A DNA stretch of 64,000 nucleotides from Aliarcobacter cryaerophilus ATCC 43158 (GCF_003660105.1 NZ_CP032823.1:124001-188000), one strand, 5' to 3'. Counted from the first letter of the stretch, positions 29,259-38,737 are shown. Program-made: numbers and translations. Notes: generated by a model from the sequence alone, not told the origin.

Positions 29259-30106
29259 TAGTTATTAATTCCATTATTAATAATTGAAAAATGATTGCAT
29301 TTCTTACATTCGTTGTAATGCATATTGTTTATATTTTCAGTTATTTTTTCTCTATAAAGGGTCATTTCCTCAAATGAAATTTTTTTATTAATAAAAGGAC
29401 AGATTGAAGTAGTACCATCTTGATTAAATTTTATAACATTATCAAAATAATTACATACTCCATGAATAGGAGGCTCTTTTAAAATAACATTTAAATTAGT
29501 TGATCTTTTTAATTTATGAATTTTTAATTTAATATCTGATTGATTGTAAAATATATTATCTTTAATCCATGGTTCATTAGCAAATTCATAATAAACATCA
29601 GTTGCATTTAATTCTTTTGCTAAGTCAATAAATTTTTCAATTTCTAGAAAGTTATAATTGTTTATTATAAATGAAACACGCTTTTTTTTATTAGAGAGTT
29701 TTTTTACATCTTCTATTAATTTAAAAAAATCATATCCTGGTCTACACTTATCAAATGTATCAGGTGTAGCTGAATCAAATGATATAGTAATTGTATCAAA
29801 CTGATTTAGCACTGCTAGGTATTTAGAAATATTTGTACCATTTGTAGTAATTCCAATATTAATACCTTTTATTTTAATTTTTTTTATTAATTCAAAAAAA
29901 TCAATAAACTTCGGGTGTAATGTAGCTTCTCCTAATCCAACTAAATGAATATATACTACATTATCTATATTTTCAATTTTTTTTAAAATATTATTAAAAA
30001 TTTCTATTTTCATAAATTTTTTATTTAGATTATTTGTATTGTTGTAAGCACAATTAATACATTTTAAATTACATACTGAAGAAATTTCTATATCAACTGA
30101 TTTCAT
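29258..30106 (-). CDS. Second radical SAM protein with C-terminal cysteines
   Basis: A 282-residue radical SAM enzyme with CNLKCINC (C12, C16, C19) starting near the N-terminus, then LVGLGEATLHPKFIDF and GITTNGTNI. C-terminal cysteines (GVCNYF, SICPFI, ECKKCNHF) again suggest an auxiliary cluster. It shares the general layout of its neighbour at 28290 but differs clearly in sequence. It overlaps the WbqC-like gene by 4 nt. Its DNA is very AT-rich. Confidence 0.8.
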   Translation of the reverse strand: MKSVDIEISSVCNLKCINCAYNNTNNLNKKFMKIEIFNNILKKIENIDNVVYIHLVGLGEATLHPKFIDFFELIKKIKIKGINIGITTNGTNISKYLAVLNQFDTITISFDSATPDTFDKCRPGYDFFKLIEDVKKLSNKKKRVSFIINNYNFLEIEKFIDLAKELNATDVYYEFANEPWIKDNIFYNQSDIKLKIHKLKRSTNLNVILKEPPIHGVCNYFDNVIKFNQDGTTSICPFINKKISFEEMTLYREKITENINNMHYNECKKCNHFSIINNGINN

Positions 30107-30795
30107 GAAATACCTTTTTTTAAATATTGTTTTATTTTAGGTCCAGTATTGAATATTAAATCTAAAATAGTAACTCTATGTTCAAAATCTCCGAAAAGTT
30201 GGGGATATTCACTATATTTGCTATAATCCATCCATTCTACTTTCAAATTTTCTTTTTTTGCTAGTTCTATATTAAAATAATCTTTTGCAGTAGGACCACT
30301 GAGATATATATCAGCATTACAATTTTTACAAATACCTATTATTTTTTCTGTTTTCCCACCAACTAACTTAAATTCATTAGACCACCTTAACTTTGTATTT
30401 ATTTCTAAAATTTTATTTATAGCAAATATAAATTTATAGTTTATTTGACTTAGATACTCTTCATTGCAATTTAGATATAACTCTTCAAAAATATCTTTGT
30501 ACTCTTTAAAATATTTTGCTTTAGAGTAGTTTTGAACTAATGTTTTCCAATGTTTTTTTCCCCAAGTTTTATCACTTATTTTTGTTTCATTTATAAGTTG
30601 ATTTAGATTGTCTTGTCTTACAGGAATAGTTATCCACTGAATACCTTGAGATGTCTTTATCTTATTTCTATTTCGCCAATCATTTTTTGTATATTGTACT
30701 TCATCATAAAAAATAAATTCATCTACAATATTTATCATATCAAAATATCCTTTCCATGGAATATAATTTGATTGTAAAATTGCTATTTTTTTCAT
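30103..30795 (-). CDS. WbqC-like family protein
   Basis: A 230-residue protein with the WbqC-like family pattern: IAILQSNYIPWKGYFDMI at the start, EFIFYDEVQYTKNDWRNRNKI, WITIPV and a C-terminal VTILDLIFNTG. WbqC-like genes are found in O-antigen and sugar biosynthesis loci; a biochemical role is not firmly known to me. Overlaps of 4 nt with both neighbours show it belongs to the same operon as the radical SAM and WecF-like genes. Confidence 0.8.
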   Translation of the reverse strand: MKKIAILQSNYIPWKGYFDMINIVDEFIFYDEVQYTKNDWRNRNKIKTSQGIQWITIPVRQDNLNQLINETKISDKTWGKKHWKTLVQNYSKAKYFKEYKDIFEELYLNCNEEYLSQINYKFIFAINKILEINTKLRWSNEFKLVGGKTEKIIGICKNCNADIYLSGPTAKDYFNIELAKKENLKVEWMDYSKYSEYPQLFGDFEHRVTILDLIFNTGPKIKQYLKKGIS

Positions 30796-31814
30796 TTTGA
30801 ATTAAAAATATCTTGCCATGATTTTATAAGAGAGTTTAATGAATAATATTGTAAAGCAAGTTTTTTATTCTTTTTTGCACTTTTTTGGTCAATTTTTTCT
30901 AAATTAAAATTTTTAATATCAAAAATTTCTATATTATTAAATTTTAACTCTTTATAAAAAGAATTTTCTTTTGCAATATATACTTTTTTTCCATAACCAA
31001 TTAGTAATTTAATATTAGCTCCAGCTTGTTGTCTATTATTATTAAAAATTGCTATATCAATATTTGATAAAATCTTTTTATATGATTTAAATTCAAGAAA
31101 ATTTATAATGGGTTTAAATTTTTCTTTGAAAATATATTTACCTTCTTTTATTACTTCATCCTTGTATTCTTTAGTTCCATAATTTAGAGGAACAATTATT
31201 TCAATATTTGTATCTTTATACTTTTTTAGAATATTAAATACTTCTTTATGTCTATTAGTATCTGTAGCGGAATTTCCAACTAGAATTTTAATTTTATTAT
31301 TATTTGTATAATTGGAAATATATTCAAAATCAGATATACAATTTGGATAATATTGACTGAAAAATATATTAGTTGATTTAATCTTATATTTTTCTTTAAT
31401 ATAATCTATATCAGATATTGTAGCTGAAATATAATTTCCAATATTTTTTATAACTTTATGTCTCATCCAAGACTGTTTTTCAGGGAAGTAATAATCCCCT
31501 CCCCACATGACCCAATAACATTTTTTTAGGAGGTCTTGATTAAAATATAATAAAATATCTACTTTATCCCTCCAAAGTCCATGTAGTATGATTTTTTTTG
31601 CCATTTTCATATATTCTAAAAGAGTTATAAATATATCATCATCTGTATGCAAAAACTCTACTTTATGCTCAGGAGTTAATCCATAATCATATTTTTCACT
31701 TGTAATAAATATATAGTGGTGATCAACTCTGCCAAAATGCTCATCTACAAAATCTATATAAGGAGCTAAAAATTTATCAAGAATCATCACATGTAGTATT
31801 TTATTTTTATTCAT
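30792..31814 (-). CDS. WecF-like (4-acetamido-4-deoxy-fucosyltransferase family) glycosyltransferase
   Basis: A 340-residue protein with features of the WecF family: KILHVMILDKFLAPYIDFV, KIILHGLWRDKVDIL, CYWVMWGGDYYF and a following RHKVIKNIGNYISATISDID, then NSATDTNRHKEVF. WecF transfers Fuc4NAc from its TDP donor to a lipid-linked glycan. The WecE-type aminotransferase in this block would supply the amino sugar, which makes the assignment coherent. There is no acetyltransferase in the block that I can identify. Overlaps of 4 nt occur on both sides. Confidence 0.6.
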   Translation of the reverse strand: MNKNKILHVMILDKFLAPYIDFVDEHFGRVDHHYIFITSEKYDYGLTPEHKVEFLHTDDDIFITLLEYMKMAKKIILHGLWRDKVDILLYFNQDLLKKCYWVMWGGDYYFPEKQSWMRHKVIKNIGNYISATISDIDYIKEKYKIKSTNIFFSQYYPNCISDFEYISNYTNNNKIKILVGNSATDTNRHKEVFNILKKYKDTNIEIIVPLNYGTKEYKDEVIKEGKYIFKEKFKPIINFLEFKSYKKILSNIDIAIFNNNRQQAGANIKLLIGYGKKVYIAKENSFYKELKFNNIEIFDIKNFNLEKIDQKSAKKNKKLALQYYSLNSLIKSWQDIFNSK

Positions 31815-32836
31815 TTTTGTACTTCTATAGATTTTTTTATTCTATTTATAACTTTTTTAAAATAATTATGATTTTTATGACCTAATTTTAAATGATAATA
31901 AACATAAGCTTTCTTAACAGTTTCATCTAAATTAAAATCTATATCTATACTATATTTTTGGCTATATGATTTAAAACTTATTGCGTTAAAACTATTTCCA
32001 TATTTATTTATATCATCTTTATTGAAACCTAGATGATCAAGATTATCTATTAGTTTTTGAAAGTATATTTTGTTTTGGTTTTCAAATTCTCTTAAAGTAA
32101 AATATTTATCTCTATTAAGACCTAAAGGTAATAATCCTATATCATTTGATTTATATCTTAAAAGATTCATAATAGGCATTTCAAATCTATCTTTAAAAGT
32201 TTTTTCATAATTACTTAAATATACTTCCAAATTTTCAAAAATATCTTTTGCATTTTTTAGTTCTAGAAAATTTAGATTGTTATGTTGAAACTTATTTTTT
32301 ATCTCTTTTATTGAATTTTTATCAAAATATAAAGCTTTGAAATCATACTCAGGAAAATCTCTGATGATTTCATTTATAAATTCGACAAACTCTTCATCTT
32401 CCAAATTCTCTTTAGTAGCTAAAAATCCTACACAATTTGATTTATACATATTTTTTAATTCTTCACTTAAAGGTTCACTTAAGCTATGCATAAAACTAGC
32501 TTCATTAAATTCTTCATGATTTTTATCGATTAAAGTATATGGAGAGTTTAGAAGCTCTTCACCAGAATCGTTATTTTTAAAAGATATAATAGCTTTTTGT
32601 CCTATATATTGTGTTGGTAGATTATATATGAAAGCTTTGTTTTCAACATCATATATATCATCAATTTTTTGTATAAACTCATTTGCTAGAATTGTGTCAA
32701 TTAGTTTGTTATCTAAGTACACATCTATTTTTTGTATTTCATCACTTCCTACTTTTTTTGCAAAACCTAAAAATGAAAAATAGTTTTCAGTATGAAGAAC
32801 ACCGTATGTTTTATCAAGTTGTATAGGGCTAGTCAT
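31811..32836 (-). CDS. Hypothetical protein next to Maf
   Basis: A 341-residue protein that I do not recognise. Residues 1-100 look like a beta-rich domain (KTYGVLHTENYFSFLGFAKK, IDVYLDNKLIDTILANEF, AIISFKNNDSGEELL). Such a pattern occurs in domains appended to glycosyltransferases. The rest is helical and rich in charged residues. No signal peptide or membrane helix is seen. It overlaps the Maf gene by 8 nt and the WecF-like gene by 4 nt, so the three are translated from one message. A glycan-related role is likely only from context. Confidence 0.7.
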   Translation of the reverse strand: MTSPIQLDKTYGVLHTENYFSFLGFAKKVGSDEIQKIDVYLDNKLIDTILANEFIQKIDDIYDVENKAFIYNLPTQYIGQKAIISFKNNDSGEELLNSPYTLIDKNHEEFNEASFMHSLSEPLSEELKNMYKSNCVGFLATKENLEDEEFVEFINEIIRDFPEYDFKALYFDKNSIKEIKNKFQHNNLNFLELKNAKDIFENLEVYLSNYEKTFKDRFEMPIMNLLRYKSNDIGLLPLGLNRDKYFTLREFENQNKIYFQKLIDNLDHLGFNKDDINKYGNSFNAISFKSYSQKYSIDIDFNLDETVKKAYVYYHLKLGHKNHNYFKKVINRIKKSIEVQK

Positions 32837-34709
32837 TTCTTACCTTTTTAGATTTGATGTCAATTTTATCAAATATGCTATTAAAACTACTCAAAACTTC
32901 ACAAAGCTGTTGTTCTAAAATCTTATTTGATTCATTACTATTTAAAATACTATTATAAGGCAATATAAGTTTAAAAAATCTATCTAAAATATTACAAATC
33001 ATAGAGTTTGGATGTTTCTCAAAAACCATTTTAAAATCTTTATGAAAATTTTCTATTTTTATGGTATTTAATTTTTTAATCACTTTTTTTTCTTTTTCAA
33101 TATCTTTTTTATCAATATCTTCTAGATTTCTTTTGCTTATATTTTGAAGATTTTGTAAAAAATCATTTGTAAGAAGCTCCTTATTTAATTTTTCTAAATC
33201 ATCTTTTATCTCTTCTATTTTTAACGGTGTACTTCCTTTAAAATATGCTCCAAAGCCTAGAGTATAAACTTTTAAATAGTTTTTATGCTTTAAAATAATC
33301 TCTTGTGCACTATCTATCATATCTAAGTACTCTCTAAAAGTAGGGACTTCTTCTTCAAGATTTCCTTTGACATAAACAATATCTTCTCTAAAATCTCCAC
33401 TATTTTTTGCATTTAGATTTAGTTTTCTACTTGATTTATGAGTTCCTATATGGGTTTTACCATTTTTACTATCAATGCTCGCATCAACTCCCAAAAGATA
33501 AATTTCTTTAGCTCCAAGTCTAGCAATTATATCAATACCAATATCTCCAACAGTAACACCACTTAAAAAACCATAGTTAGAAAATAGCTCTAGTGCATTT
33601 TGCATAAAAAATATTTTTGTATCTTTTAGTTTTAAGAATAGCTCTGTATCAAGTTTTATAGAAGCTAAAATTATAGAGTCTTGATACATTTTAGAATCAG
33701 TATTAAACTGCTCAATCATTGGTTCTTTTTGACCATCAACAGCTAAAATAATATCTGGAATAATTTCTAAAATTATAAGGTGTTTTAAAACTGCACTTGA
33801 AGCTACTATTACAAATTTCTCTTGATTTAGATAAAGCCACTCTAAATTTTTTGCCAAAGATACCCCCGCACCTAAAAAAAGAACTTTTTTATTTTGAAAT
33901 AAATTTTGATTTTGTGATAAATCTATAATACTTTTTTTTTCTTCAAAAAAGTATTTATAACCCCTTTTTAGACTGATTATAAAATCACTAAATGGATAAC
34001 GCATTTGTGAACTATGAATAAAAATATTTTGTAACTCTTCTATTAAATATGAGTTATTTTCACCTGATAATTCAAAATGAATAATATGATTTAGCTGATA
34101 TTTATCTTCCAAAAACTTTTTTGTGATATTTTCTAAACCAAAACTATCTTCACTTATAGCAAAAAATAGTTTTGAATTTTTATTTAAAGATTCATAGTCA
34201 CACAAAAACAAAGATAGTCTAAAAATTTCAATATTTGGCTCGATTATTAAATAACTTTTTGCATTTAAATTATTGTGAAAATCATTTAGATGAACTCCAA
34301 GCAAAGTTCCTAGAAATATAAATTTATTTATTTTTATTTCTATATTTTCAAATTTTTTTATATATTCATTTAAATATATATAACTATTTATCTCACCTTC
34401 ATAGTGATTCTTCTTTTTTACTTGTTCCATTTTTATAAGATTGAAAGCATTTGAAAGTGAAAAGTTATTTACTCTATCTAAAGAGTCGCTAAAAGGCTCT
34501 CTTTTGTATAAATCTTTTTTTGTTTTTAAATCTATGAGCTTAAATTCATCATTTATAAACTCTAAAGAGTAGTTTTGGATATTTTGTTTCTCAATAAAAA
34601 CTATTTTTTCATAAAGATTTATATAATTTTTTTTGAAAAACTCTATATTTTTAAGATATATTTGTTCTAAAGTTTGTTGTAACTCTTCTAGTTGTTTTTG
34701 TTTATCCAT
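32829..34709 (-). CDS. Maf-family (DUF115) motility-associated glycosyltransferase
   Basis: A 626-residue protein of the motility accessory factor family, thought to transfer nonulosonic acids to flagellin. An N-terminal helical section is followed by the DUF115 core: KVLFLGAGVSLAKNLEWL, PDIILAVDGQKEP, VTVGDIGIDIIARLGAKEIY and LLGVDASIDSKNG. It lies at the start of the minus-strand block, divergent from legB. An A9 run (T9 on plus, 33932-33940) within the frame could allow slippage. A second, diverged Maf gene is at 44499. Confidence 0.88.
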   Translation of the reverse strand: MDKQKQLEELQQTLEQIYLKNIEFFKKNYINLYEKIVFIEKQNIQNYSLEFINDEFKLIDLKTKKDLYKREPFSDSLDRVNNFSLSNAFNLIKMEQVKKKNHYEGEINSYIYLNEYIKKFENIEIKINKFIFLGTLLGVHLNDFHNNLNAKSYLIIEPNIEIFRLSLFLCDYESLNKNSKLFFAISEDSFGLENITKKFLEDKYQLNHIIHFELSGENNSYLIEELQNIFIHSSQMRYPFSDFIISLKRGYKYFFEEKKSIIDLSQNQNLFQNKKVLFLGAGVSLAKNLEWLYLNQEKFVIVASSAVLKHLIILEIIPDIILAVDGQKEPMIEQFNTDSKMYQDSIILASIKLDTELFLKLKDTKIFFMQNALELFSNYGFLSGVTVGDIGIDIIARLGAKEIYLLGVDASIDSKNGKTHIGTHKSSRKLNLNAKNSGDFREDIVYVKGNLEEEVPTFREYLDMIDSAQEIILKHKNYLKVYTLGFGAYFKGSTPLKIEEIKDDLEKLNKELLTNDFLQNLQNISKRNLEDIDKKDIEKEKKVIKKLNTIKIENFHKDFKMVFEKHPNSMICNILDRFFKLILPYNSILNSNESNKILEQQLCEVLSSFNSIFDKIDIKSKKVRND

Positions 34710-34735
34710 TTTTTTCTTTCAAGTTTTTGTGTAAG

Positions 34736-34744
34736 ATTTTAGCA
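34736..34744 (-). promoter_or_regulatory. Extended -10 promoter of the first maf gene
   Basis: On the minus strand this reads TGCTAAAAT, 26 nt before the maf ATG. It lies back to back with the legB promoter 30 nt away in a 113-nt divergent region, so the two could influence each other. Confidence 0.45.
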
Positions 34745-34773
34745 ATATTTGTATATATTATAAATAAAGTATG

Positions 34774-34782
34774 TGCTACAAT
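34774..34782 (+). promoter_or_regulatory. Extended -10 promoter of the leg operon
   Basis: TGCTACAAT, 40 nt before the chosen legB TTG start. The short leader then contains the AGGAGAG ribosome site. No clear -35 is seen. Confidence 0.45.
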
Positions 34783-34822
34783 ACAATATAAAAAATTATT
34801 AATCTTTTGTAGGAGAGTATAT

Positions 34823-36019
34823 TTGAAAATAGTTAAGATATTGGAACTAATAGGCAGAACCAAAGAACTTTTTCAAGAAGATATACAAACTCATGAAAAA
34901 GATCTCTCAAAAATAGTATCAAATTCAACTTTTTTAGTTATTGGTGGAGCAGGAAGTATTGGTCAAGCTGTTACAAAAGAGATATTTAAACGAAATCCGA
35001 AAAAGCTTCATGTTGTTGATATTTCTGAAAATAATATGGTTGAACTTGTTCGAGATATAAGAAGTAGCTTTGGATATATAAATGGAGATTTCCAAACATT
35101 TGCACTTGATATTGGAAGTAGCGAATATGATGCTTTTATAAAAGCAGATGGAAAATATGATTATGTTTTAAATCTATCAGCACTTAAACATGTACGAAGT
35201 GAAAAAGACCAATTTACTCTTATGCGAATGATCGAAACAAATGTTTTTAACACAGATAAAACACTTCAACAATCAATTGAAAATGGAACTAAAAAATATT
35301 TTTGTGTCTCTACAGATAAAGCTGCAAATCCAGTAAATATGATGGGTGCAAGTAAACGAATTATGGAGATGTTTGTCATGCGAAAATCGCAACAAATTAA
35401 TGTTTCAATGGCTCGATTTGCAAATGTAGCTTTTAGTGATGGAAGTTTACTTCATGGATTTAATCAAAGAATTCAAAAAAATCAACCGCTTGTTGCTCCA
35501 AATGATATAAAAAGATATTTTGTAACTCCACAAGAGAGTGGTGAACTTTGTTTGATGTCTTGTATTTTTGGTGAAAATAGAGATATATTTTTCCCAAAAC
35601 TAAGTGAACATTTACACCTTATAACTTTTGCAGATATTGCTGTAAAATATCTTAAAAATTTAGGATATGAACCATATTTATGTAAAGATGAAGATGAAGC
35701 AAGGCAATTAGCTAATACTTTACCTATTAAAGGAAAATGGCCTTGTTTATTCACTGCCAGTGATACAACTGGTGAAAAAGATTTTGAAGAATTTTTTACA
35801 GATAATGAAATATTAGATATGAATAGATTTCAAAATCTTGGAATTATAAAAAATGAAGCAATATTTGATGAAAAACTCTTAAATGAGTTTGAAACTACAA
35901 TTAAAAAATATAAACAAAATTTACAATGGAGTAAAGATGATATTGTAAAAGAGTTTTTTAAAATGATTCCAGACTTTGGACATAAAGAAACAGGTAAATA
36001 TCTTGATGGGAAGATGTAA
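34823..36019 (+). CDS. legB: LegB-like nucleotide-sugar 4,6-dehydratase (retaining type)
   Basis: The first step of legionaminic acid synthesis. I start it at the TTG at 34823, with AGGAGAG 8 nt upstream; an in-frame ATG at 34727 would add 32 residues rich in hydrophobics and run across the promoter. The 398-residue protein has GGAGSIGQAV (41-50), [19 protein letters not shown] and MGASKR. The usual catalytic Tyr is Met174 (MxxxK with Lys178), a feature of retaining 4,6-dehydratases such as PglF. Length and order (legB-C-H-I-G) match the known C. jejuni pathway. Confidence 0.88.
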   Translation: MKIVKILELIGRTKELFQEDIQTHEKDLSKIVSNSTFLVIGGAGSIGQAVTKEIFKRNPKKLHVVDISENNMVELVRDIRSSFGYINGDFQTFALDIGSSEYDAFIKADGKYDYVLNLSALKHVRSEKDQFTLMRMIETNVFNTDKTLQQSIENGTKKYFCVSTDKAANPVNMMGASKRIMEMFVMRKSQQINVSMARFANVAFSDGSLLHGFNQRIQKNQPLVAPNDIKRYFVTPQESGELCLMSCIFGENRDIFFPKLSEHLHLITFADIAVKYLKNLGYEPYLCKDEDEARQLANTLPIKGKWPCLFTASDTTGEKDFEEFFTDNEILDMNRFQNLGIIKNEAIFDEKLLNEFETTIKKYKQNLQWSKDDIVKEFFKMIPDFGHKETGKYLDGKM

Positions 36020-37155
36020 TGCAAAAAATAGTTGATTTTATAAAACAAACTTTTAATACAAATGAGTTTATACCTTTACATGAGCCAAGATTTATTGGTA
36101 ATGAAAAGAAGTATTTAAATGATTGTATTGATTCTACATTTGTATCAAGTGTTGGAAAATATGTAGATAGTTTTGAAAAAGAGTTTGCTGCATCTGTTGG
36201 AGCAAAATATGCAATAGCTACTGTAAACGGAACAGCTGCTTTACATATATCACTTATTTTAGCTGATGTAAAAAAAGATGATGAAGTTATCACTCAACCA
36301 CTTACTTTTATAGCTACTTGTAATGCAATTTCTTATATTGGAGCAAAACCAATTTTTGTAGATGTTGATTTAGATACAATGGGGTTAAGCCCAAAATCAC
36401 TTAAAAACTTTTTAGAAACTAATTGTGAAATTGTAGATAATAAATGTATAAATAAAACTACAAATAAACAAATTAAAGCTTGTGTTCCTATGCATACTTT
36501 TGGGCATCCTTGCAGAATTGATGAGATAAAAGATATCTGTGATACTTGGAGTATAACTTTAGTAGAAGATGCAGCAGAGAGTTTAGGAAGTTTTTATAAA
36601 TATAAACATACTGGAACTTTTGGAAAAGTAGGTGCATTTAGTTTTAATGGTAATAAAATTATCACAAGTGGTGGTGGTGGAGTTATTGTTACAGATGATG
36701 AATCTTTAGCAAAAAGAGCTAAACATATCACAACAACAGCAAAAATTCCTCATCCTTATGAATATGTTCATAGTGAAATTGGATATAACTATAGACTTCC
36801 AAATTTAAATGCAGCTTTGCTTGTAGCTCAGCTTGAACAGTTAAATAAATTTTTGGCTTCAAAAAGAGAGTTAGCAAAAATATATAAAGAATTTTTTTCA
36901 TTAAATAGTATAAAGTTTATAGAAGAACCAAAAAATAGTAAATCAAACTATTGGCTTCAAGCTGTTTTACTCGAGGATATAAAACAAAGAGATGATTTTT
37001 TAGAGTTTACAAATAAAAATGGTGTTATGACAAGACCTATTTGGAAACTTATGAATGAACTTGATATGTTTAAAGATTGTCAAAAAGATGATTTAAAAAA
37101 TTCAAAATATTTAGAACAAAGAGTTGTGAATATTCCTAGTTCGGTTATTTTGTAA
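36019..37155 (+). CDS. legC: LegC-like aminotransferase
   Basis: A PLP-dependent transaminase of the DegT/DnrJ family, 378 residues. It has PLHEPRFIGNEKKYL at the start (a LegC-type N-terminus), TVNGTAALHIS, LVEDAAESLGSFY, and the PLP lysine in SFNGNKIITSGGGG (Lys213). It should aminate the C4 keto group of the LegB product. It overlaps legB and legH by 1 nt each. A DNA run encoding the Gly-rich SGGGG is a short GGT repeat, not a slippage tract. Confidence 0.9.
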   Translation: MQKIVDFIKQTFNTNEFIPLHEPRFIGNEKKYLNDCIDSTFVSSVGKYVDSFEKEFAASVGAKYAIATVNGTAALHISLILADVKKDDEVITQPLTFIATCNAISYIGAKPIFVDVDLDTMGLSPKSLKNFLETNCEIVDNKCINKTTNKQIKACVPMHTFGHPCRIDEIKDICDTWSITLVEDAAESLGSFYKYKHTGTFGKVGAFSFNGNKIITSGGGGVIVTDDESLAKRAKHITTTAKIPHPYEYVHSEIGYNYRLPNLNAALLVAQLEQLNKFLASKRELAKIYKEFFSLNSIKFIEEPKNSKSNYWLQAVLLEDIKQRDDFLEFTNKNGVMTRPIWKLMNELDMFKDCQKDDLKNSKYLEQRVVNIPSSVIL

Positions 37156-37730
37156 TGAAAGAAAAGATAGTTCTTATTGGTGGTGGTGGGCATTGCCATA
37201 GTGTTATTGATGTTATTGAACAAACAAACAAATATGAGATTATTGGTATTGTTGATACAAAAGATAATATTGGAAAAAAAGTTTTAGATTATGAAATTAT
37301 TGCTTGTGATGATGATTTAAAAACTATTTTTGGAACTTGTAAAAATGCAGTTATTACAATAGGATATATAAAAACAAATGAGTTAAGAAAAAAACTATTT
37401 GAAAAACTTATAAATATAGGATTTAATTTTCCAACTATCATTTCACCACTAGCTTATGTTTCAAAACATTCATTTATAGATGAAGGAACTGTGATTATGC
37501 ATCATGCACTTGTAAATGCAAATGCAAAGATTGGAAAAAACTGTATAATAAATACAAAAGCTTTGATAGAACATGATGCAATTATAGAAGACAACTGCCA
37601 TATCTCAACTGCAAGTATTATAAATGGTGGAGTTATTGTAAAAGAAAATAGTTTTGTTGGAAGTAATGCTACTTCAAAACAATATACAGAAATTGCTGGA
37701 TTTGTAAAAGCAGGGAGCCTAGTAAAGTGA
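37155..37730 (+). CDS. legH: LegH/PglD-like acetyltransferase
   Basis: A 191-residue left-handed beta-helix acetyltransferase. It has the PglD-type N-terminal Rossmann-like part (LIGGGGHCHSVIDVIEQ, IIGIVDTKDNIGK) and hexapeptide repeats with PLAYVSKHSFIDEGTVIMHH, NAKIGKNCIINTKALIEH and HISTASIINGGVIV; the catalytic His lies in the latter region. It should acetylate the 4-amino group of the LegC product. Downstream legI starts within its stop (GTGA). Confidence 0.9.
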   Translation: MKEKIVLIGGGGHCHSVIDVIEQTNKYEIIGIVDTKDNIGKKVLDYEIIACDDDLKTIFGTCKNAVITIGYIKTNELRKKLFEKLINIGFNFPTIISPLAYVSKHSFIDEGTVIMHHALVNANAKIGKNCIINTKALIEHDAIIEDNCHISTASIINGGVIVKENSFVGSNATSKQYTEIAGFVKAGSLVK

Positions 37731-38737
37731 AAGATAAAATGGATAAAGTATTTATAATAGCAGAAGCTGGTGTTAATCATAATGGCAGTATTGAATTAGC
37801 TAAGAAGTTAATTGATGTAGCGGTTGAAGCAAAAGTAGATGCAGTGAAGTTTCAAACATTTAAAGCTGAAAATTTAGTTTCAAAAAATGCACAAAAAGCA
37901 GATTATCAAAAACAAACTACTAATAATTCGGAGTCTCAATTTGATATGATAAAAAAGCTTGAACTAGATGTGAATACACATAAAGAATTGATATCTTACT
38001 GCAAATCAAAAAATATTATGTTTTTATCAACTCCATTTGATCATGATAGCATTGAACTTTTAAATAGTTTAGGACTTGAAATATTTAAAATACCAAGTGG
38101 TGAGATTACAAATTTACCCTATCTTAGACATATTGGAAGATTAGATAAAAAAGTGATACTTTCAACTGGAATGGCAGATATTGGAGAGATTGAAGATGCT
38201 TTGGATATCTTAATAAATGCAGGAATAAAAAAAGAGAATATCACAGTTTTACATGCAAACACTATGTATCCAACTTCTATGGAAGATGTAAATTTAAAAG
38301 CTATGCTTACTATTGGAAATACATTTGATATTGCTTTTGGATATAGTGACCATACTTTAGGAATTGAAGTTCCAATTGCTGCTGTTGCTTTAGGTGCTTC
38401 TTGTATTGAAAAACATTTTACACTCGATTGTACTATGGATGGACCTGATCATAAAGCTAGTTTAGAACCAAATGAACTAAAAGCTATGGTAAAAGCAATA
38501 CGAAATATAGAGTTAGCTTTGGGAAGTAGTGTTAAAAAACCATCAAAAAGTGAAATACCCAATATGCAAATAGCCAGAAAATCTATTGTTGCAAAATCAG
38601 ATATTAAAAAAGGTGATATTTTAAGTGAAGAAAATATTACTATAAAAAGACCAGGGAATGGAATAAATCCTATGAGATGGGATGAAATAGTTGGAAGTGT
38701 TGCACTCAAAGACTACAAAGAAGATGAGTTAATATGA
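37727..38737 (+). CDS. legI: LegI-like N-acylneuraminate/legionaminate synthase
   Basis: A 336-residue NeuB-family enzyme that condenses the diacetamido sugar with phosphoenolpyruvate. Motifs: FIIAEAGVNHNGSIELAKKL, FKAENLVSK, FLSTPFDHDSIELL, EVPIAAVALGASCIEKHFTLD, and a C-terminal SAF domain with KSIVAKSDIKKGD and KRPGNGI. A GTG start at 37727 follows GGGAG; an internal ATG 12 nt later is the alternative. Its paralogue PseI is at 14816; the EAGVNHNG motif and the legG neighbour separate them. Confidence 0.92.
   Translation: MKDKMDKVFIIAEAGVNHNGSIELAKKLIDVAVEAKVDAVKFQTFKAENLVSKNAQKADYQKQTTNNSESQFDMIKKLELDVNTHKELISYCKSKNIMFLSTPFDHDSIELLNSLGLEIFKIPSGEITNLPYLRHIGRLDKKVILSTGMADIGEIEDALDILINAGIKKENITVLHANTMYPTSMEDVNLKAMLTIGNTFDIAFGYSDHTLGIEVPIAAVALGASCIEKHFTLDCTMDGPDHKASLEPNELKAMVKAIRNIELALGSSVKKPSKSEIPNMQIARKSIVAKSDIKKGDILSEENITIKRPGNGINPMRWDEIVGSVALKDYKEDELI

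Noticed and set aside
34727-34822. Longer ATG start for LegB
   Set aside because: The extra 32 residues would span the predicted promoter and ribosome site and do not resemble the family N-terminus.
36670-36690. GGT repeat as a phase-variable tract
   Set aside because: It is a short in-frame GGT run encoding the Gly-rich loop of LegC; trinucleotide slips would not shift the frame and the Gly loop is conserved.
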